DNA of 64,000 bases from Betaproteobacteria bacterium (GTDB taxonomy: Bacteria > Pseudomonadota > Gammaproteobacteria > Burkholderiales > SG8-39), in the NCBI GenBank assembly GCA_004297625.1, contig SCTY01000003.1, positions 496,001 through 560,000 of the forward strand, given 5' to 3'. The notes below the pieces were generated by a model. The model made no database searches. It saw only the letters and a program-made list of their open reading frames with translations, and was not told the origin of the DNA. A program made the position numbers and the translations under genes. Positions 62,092-64,000 of this stretch are shown one piece after another (within the stretch, counting starts at the first letter, position 1; each line of letters begins with the position of its first letter).

Positions 62092-63228
62092 TTACTTCAA
62101 CCTAGCCCACCGAAGTGGATCAAAAGCACGGCCCAGATGCCGCAATTCAAAGTATAGCCCTGTTTCCTCGTTGCCACCGCTCGCTCCCGTGGTGGCAATC
62201 GGCTCTCCGATGCCCACTGCATCGCCGACCTGCTTGAGCAGTGATTCATTGTTGGCGTAGATCGAGAGATAGGCTTCGCCGTGGTCCAGGATGAGCACAT
62301 TTCCGAACCCCCTCATCCAGTCCGCGTAGACCACCTGGCCGCGCGCGACCGCCCGGACGGGCTGTCCCTCGGGGGCGCGAATGAACACACCCTTCGCTTC
62401 GGTCCCCGCCGCTCCTCTTGGAGCGCCGAAGCGCCCGATCAGTTCCCCTCGCACCGGCAAGCTAAGCCGGCCGCGCAAGGCCGAGAAGGGCTCATTTCTC
62501 GAATCGGGTTGCGGCACGCGCTCGATGCGGCCAATCACGCGCCCCAGGGCTTCCACGAGCCGCGCCAGGCGCGCCTCGTCGGCGCGCAGCACTTTCATCT
62601 CCCTGCGGTTGCGGCGCAGCTCGCTGCCGAGCTCCTCGAGCACGCCGCGCCGCACGCGGCGCTCGGCGAGGATTTTGTCACGGTCGGCGCGGCTCGCCCG
62701 CTCCAGCGAGCGCAGGCGCTCCCGCCTCGCCTCGGCTTCGCGGCCGAGCCGCTCGGCCTCGGCGATTCCGGCGCGGTACTCCGAAAGCAGTGCGGCGGCC
62801 GCGCGCGACACGTAACCCGCGTAATACAGCGCGCGCGACACCGCTCCGGGGTCTTCCCCGGATAGCGCCACGCGCAGAGCATCGGGTGCGCCACCCGCCT
62901 GGCGCGCGGCGAGCATGCGGCCGATGGCCGCTTGGCGCTGGGCGAGCGAGCGCTCGAGCGCCGCGCGCCGAGCGGCGATCGCGGACGCCTCGGCGCGCAC
63001 TTGCCGGCTCTCGGCTTCGAGCGCGGCGAGCGTGCGGTTGGCATCGGAGATGGCACGCTCGGAGTCGCGCAGCGCGTCGCGCGCTTCCCGCCGGCTCTCT
63101 TCTTTCTTGTCCAGCTCGCGGGTGAGGGCATCGATGCGACCGCGCAGCGCCCTGAGATCCTCTTCTTTTGCCGTTCCCCACGCCGAACCTGCGCAGAGCG
63201 CGGTCAAAAGAAGAACGAGCCGGATCAG
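62092..63228 (-). CDS. envC: EnvC-type murein hydrolase activator (CTG start)
   Basis: The 378-residue protein has a signal peptide ('[17 protein letters not shown]'), a long coiled coil (about residues 20-250, '[38 protein letters not shown]'), and a C-terminal LytM/M23 domain. In that domain the metal residues are lost ('[53 protein letters not shown]'), as in EnvC, which activates amidases instead of cutting itself. There is no suitable ATG, GTG or upstream TTG. A CTG at 63228 overlaps the gpmA TGA (CTGA) and gives an ideal signal peptide; a TTG nine codons later would destroy it. Function is cell separation. Confidence 0.88.
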   Translation of the reverse strand: MIRLVLLLTALCAGSAWGTAKEEDLRALRGRIDALTRELDKKEESRREARDALRDSERAISDANRTLAALEAESRQVRAEASAIAARRAALERSLAQRQAAIGRMLAARQAGGAPDALRVALSGEDPGAVSRALYYAGYVSRAAAALLSEYRAGIAEAERLGREAEARRERLRSLERASRADRDKILAERRVRRGVLEELGSELRRNRREMKVLRADEARLARLVEALGRVIGRIERVPQPDSRNEPFSALRGRLSLPVRGELIGRFGAPRGAAGTEAKGVFIRAPEGQPVRAVARGQVVYADWMRGFGNVLILDHGEAYLSIYANNESLLKQVGDAVGIGEPIATTGASGGNEETGLYFELRHLGRAFDPLRWARLK

Positions 63229-63965
63229 GCCTTGACCTTCCCTTGGGCCGACACGGCTGCGATGCGCCTCGCCACCTCGTCGGGATCGCCGAGGTAGTAA
63301 TGCCGGGTCGGCTTGAGCTCGGCGTCGAGCTCGTAGACGAGCGGCACGCCGGTCGGGACGTTGAGCCCGACGATTTCGGCGTCGCCCAGGTCGTCCAGAT
63401 GCTTGACGAGCGCGCGCAGCGAATTGCCGTGTGCCGCGATGAGCACGCGCCGGCCGGCGCGCACCGCCGGCGCAATCGCGCTCGTCCAGTAAGGAATCAC
63501 GCGCGCAACCGTATCCTTGAGGCATTCGGTGAGCGGCACGTCGACGCCCGCGTAGCGCGGGTCCTTCGCTTCGTACCTGGGATCGCTTCGCTCGAGCGCC
63601 GGCGGCGGCGTGGCGTAGCTTCGCCGCCAGACGAGCACCTGGGCCTCGCTGAATTTCTGGGCCATCTCGGCCTTGTTCAGGCCCTGCAGCGCGCCGTAAT
63701 GGCGCTCGTTGAGACGCCAGCTCTTTTCCTCCGAAAGCCACATCTGGTCGAGCTCTTCGAGCGCGATCCACAAGGTGCGAATGGCGCGCTTCAGGACCGA
63801 AGTGAAAGCAAGATCGAAGCGATAGCCGCCCGCCTTGAGAAGCCGCCCGGCGGAGCGTGCTTCTTCGACGCCCTTGGCGGAAAGATCGACGTCGGTCCAG
63901 CCGGTGAAGCGGTTTTCACGGTTCCACTCCGATTCACCGTGACGCAGCAAGACGAGCTTGTGCAT
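63225..63965 (-). CDS. gpmA: 2,3-bisphosphoglycerate-dependent phosphoglycerate mutase
   Basis: This glycolytic enzyme interconverts 3- and 2-phosphoglycerate. The 246-residue protein has the phosphohistidine motif '[26 protein letters not shown]' at residues 5-30, '[24 protein letters not shown]' near 55-80, '[19 protein letters not shown]' near 83, and the second histidine in '[18 protein letters not shown]' near 183. ATG 63965 ('[12 protein letters not shown]') is preferred; the frame is open for another 11 codons. It heads the gpmA-envC-ctpA-moeB operon that runs leftward with 4-7 base overlaps or gaps. Confidence 0.97.
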   Translation of the reverse strand: MHKLVLLRHGESEWNRENRFTGWTDVDLSAKGVEEARSAGRLLKAGGYRFDLAFTSVLKRAIRTLWIALEELDQMWLSEEKSWRLNERHYGALQGLNKAEMAQKFSEAQVLVWRRSYATPPPALERSDPRYEAKDPRYAGVDVPLTECLKDTVARVIPYWTSAIAPAVRAGRRVLIAAHGNSLRALVKHLDDLGDAEIVGLNVPTGVPLVYELDAELKPTRHYYLGDPDEVARRIAAVSAQGKVKA

Positions 63966-64000
63966 GCGCTGAATTATAATGTCCGGCTGCTCGCCCAATA

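Overview
The window is one continuous, gene-dense, GC-rich stretch (roughly two thirds GC by eye). Codon usage and gene content point to a betaproteobacterium. Supporting signs are an S-adenosylhomocysteine (SAH) riboswitch on ahcY, the dapF-DUF484-xerC block, SlmA, HslVU, a TRAP transporter, MidA, and an LpxL pair next to gnnA/gnnB. No rRNA, tRNA, CRISPR array or prophage is visible. Neighbouring genes are very often translationally coupled by 1-17 base overlaps, so most of the window reads as a few long operons.

Left part (1-17.0 kb). A ureide/purine catabolism group comes first: FdrA/AllF (cut by the window edge), AllH (DUF2877), carbamate kinase, a PucG-type ureidoglycine-glyoxylate aminotransferase, a LOG-family phosphoribohydrolase and the membrane urate oxidase PuuD. 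Together they suggest a route from urate through ureidoglycine and oxalurate to carbamoyl phosphate and ATP. Next come a GST, tRNA CCA-adding enzyme, a membrane C13 peptidase, a membrane-anchored cyclic-nucleotide-binding protein, DUF2905, a second GST and a cyclase-family hydrolase. A complete TRAP transporter (dctPQM), a diheme cytochrome c, MidA and a pteridine reductase follow.

Middle part (17.0-38.3 kb). A small decayed ORF6N-like gene lies between two copies of a 27-bp palindrome. Then come ttcA, panB, a shortened ketopantoate reductase, DUF3750 and a TPP enzyme. Three tandem small secreted acidic proteins, one of them a chimera of the other two, are divergent from an OmpR/EnvZ-type two-component system. 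A RES/Xre toxin-antitoxin pair is divergent from an aminotransferase that carries an in-frame N-terminal HTH segment. A broken YdjM-type gene and a lone MshQ-like (DUF6701) surface protein follow. A six-gene chain (ahcY, ketopantoate reductase, MTHFR-like, CHASE2 cyclase, SH3 protein, M48 protease) sits behind an SAH riboswitch with a terminator.

Right part (38.3-64 kb). Remnants of a DNA methyltransferase and a nucleotidyltransferase accompany one intact small partner gene. metK with a MetE-type methyltransferase completes a methionine-cycle block. Two LpxL acyltransferases plus GnnA/GnnB suggest lipid A made with 2,3-diamino-glucose. dapF, DUF484, xerC and an RlmI-like methyltransferase end at a REP-associated tyrosine transposase element whose 22-bp inverted repeats supply the stop codons of both flanking genes. 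A FecR protein and a zinc-uptake group (COG0523 GTPase, small His/Cys protein, porin, ZnuA, ZnuB, with no ATPase) follow. hslVU and an Hsp20 gene each have a sigma-32-like promoter and bracket an ECF sigma/anti-sigma/CWC operon. argB, a HAD nucleotidase and slmA converge on the gpmA-envC-ctpA-moeB operon, in which envC and moeB appear to start with CTG codons overlapping the preceding stop codons.
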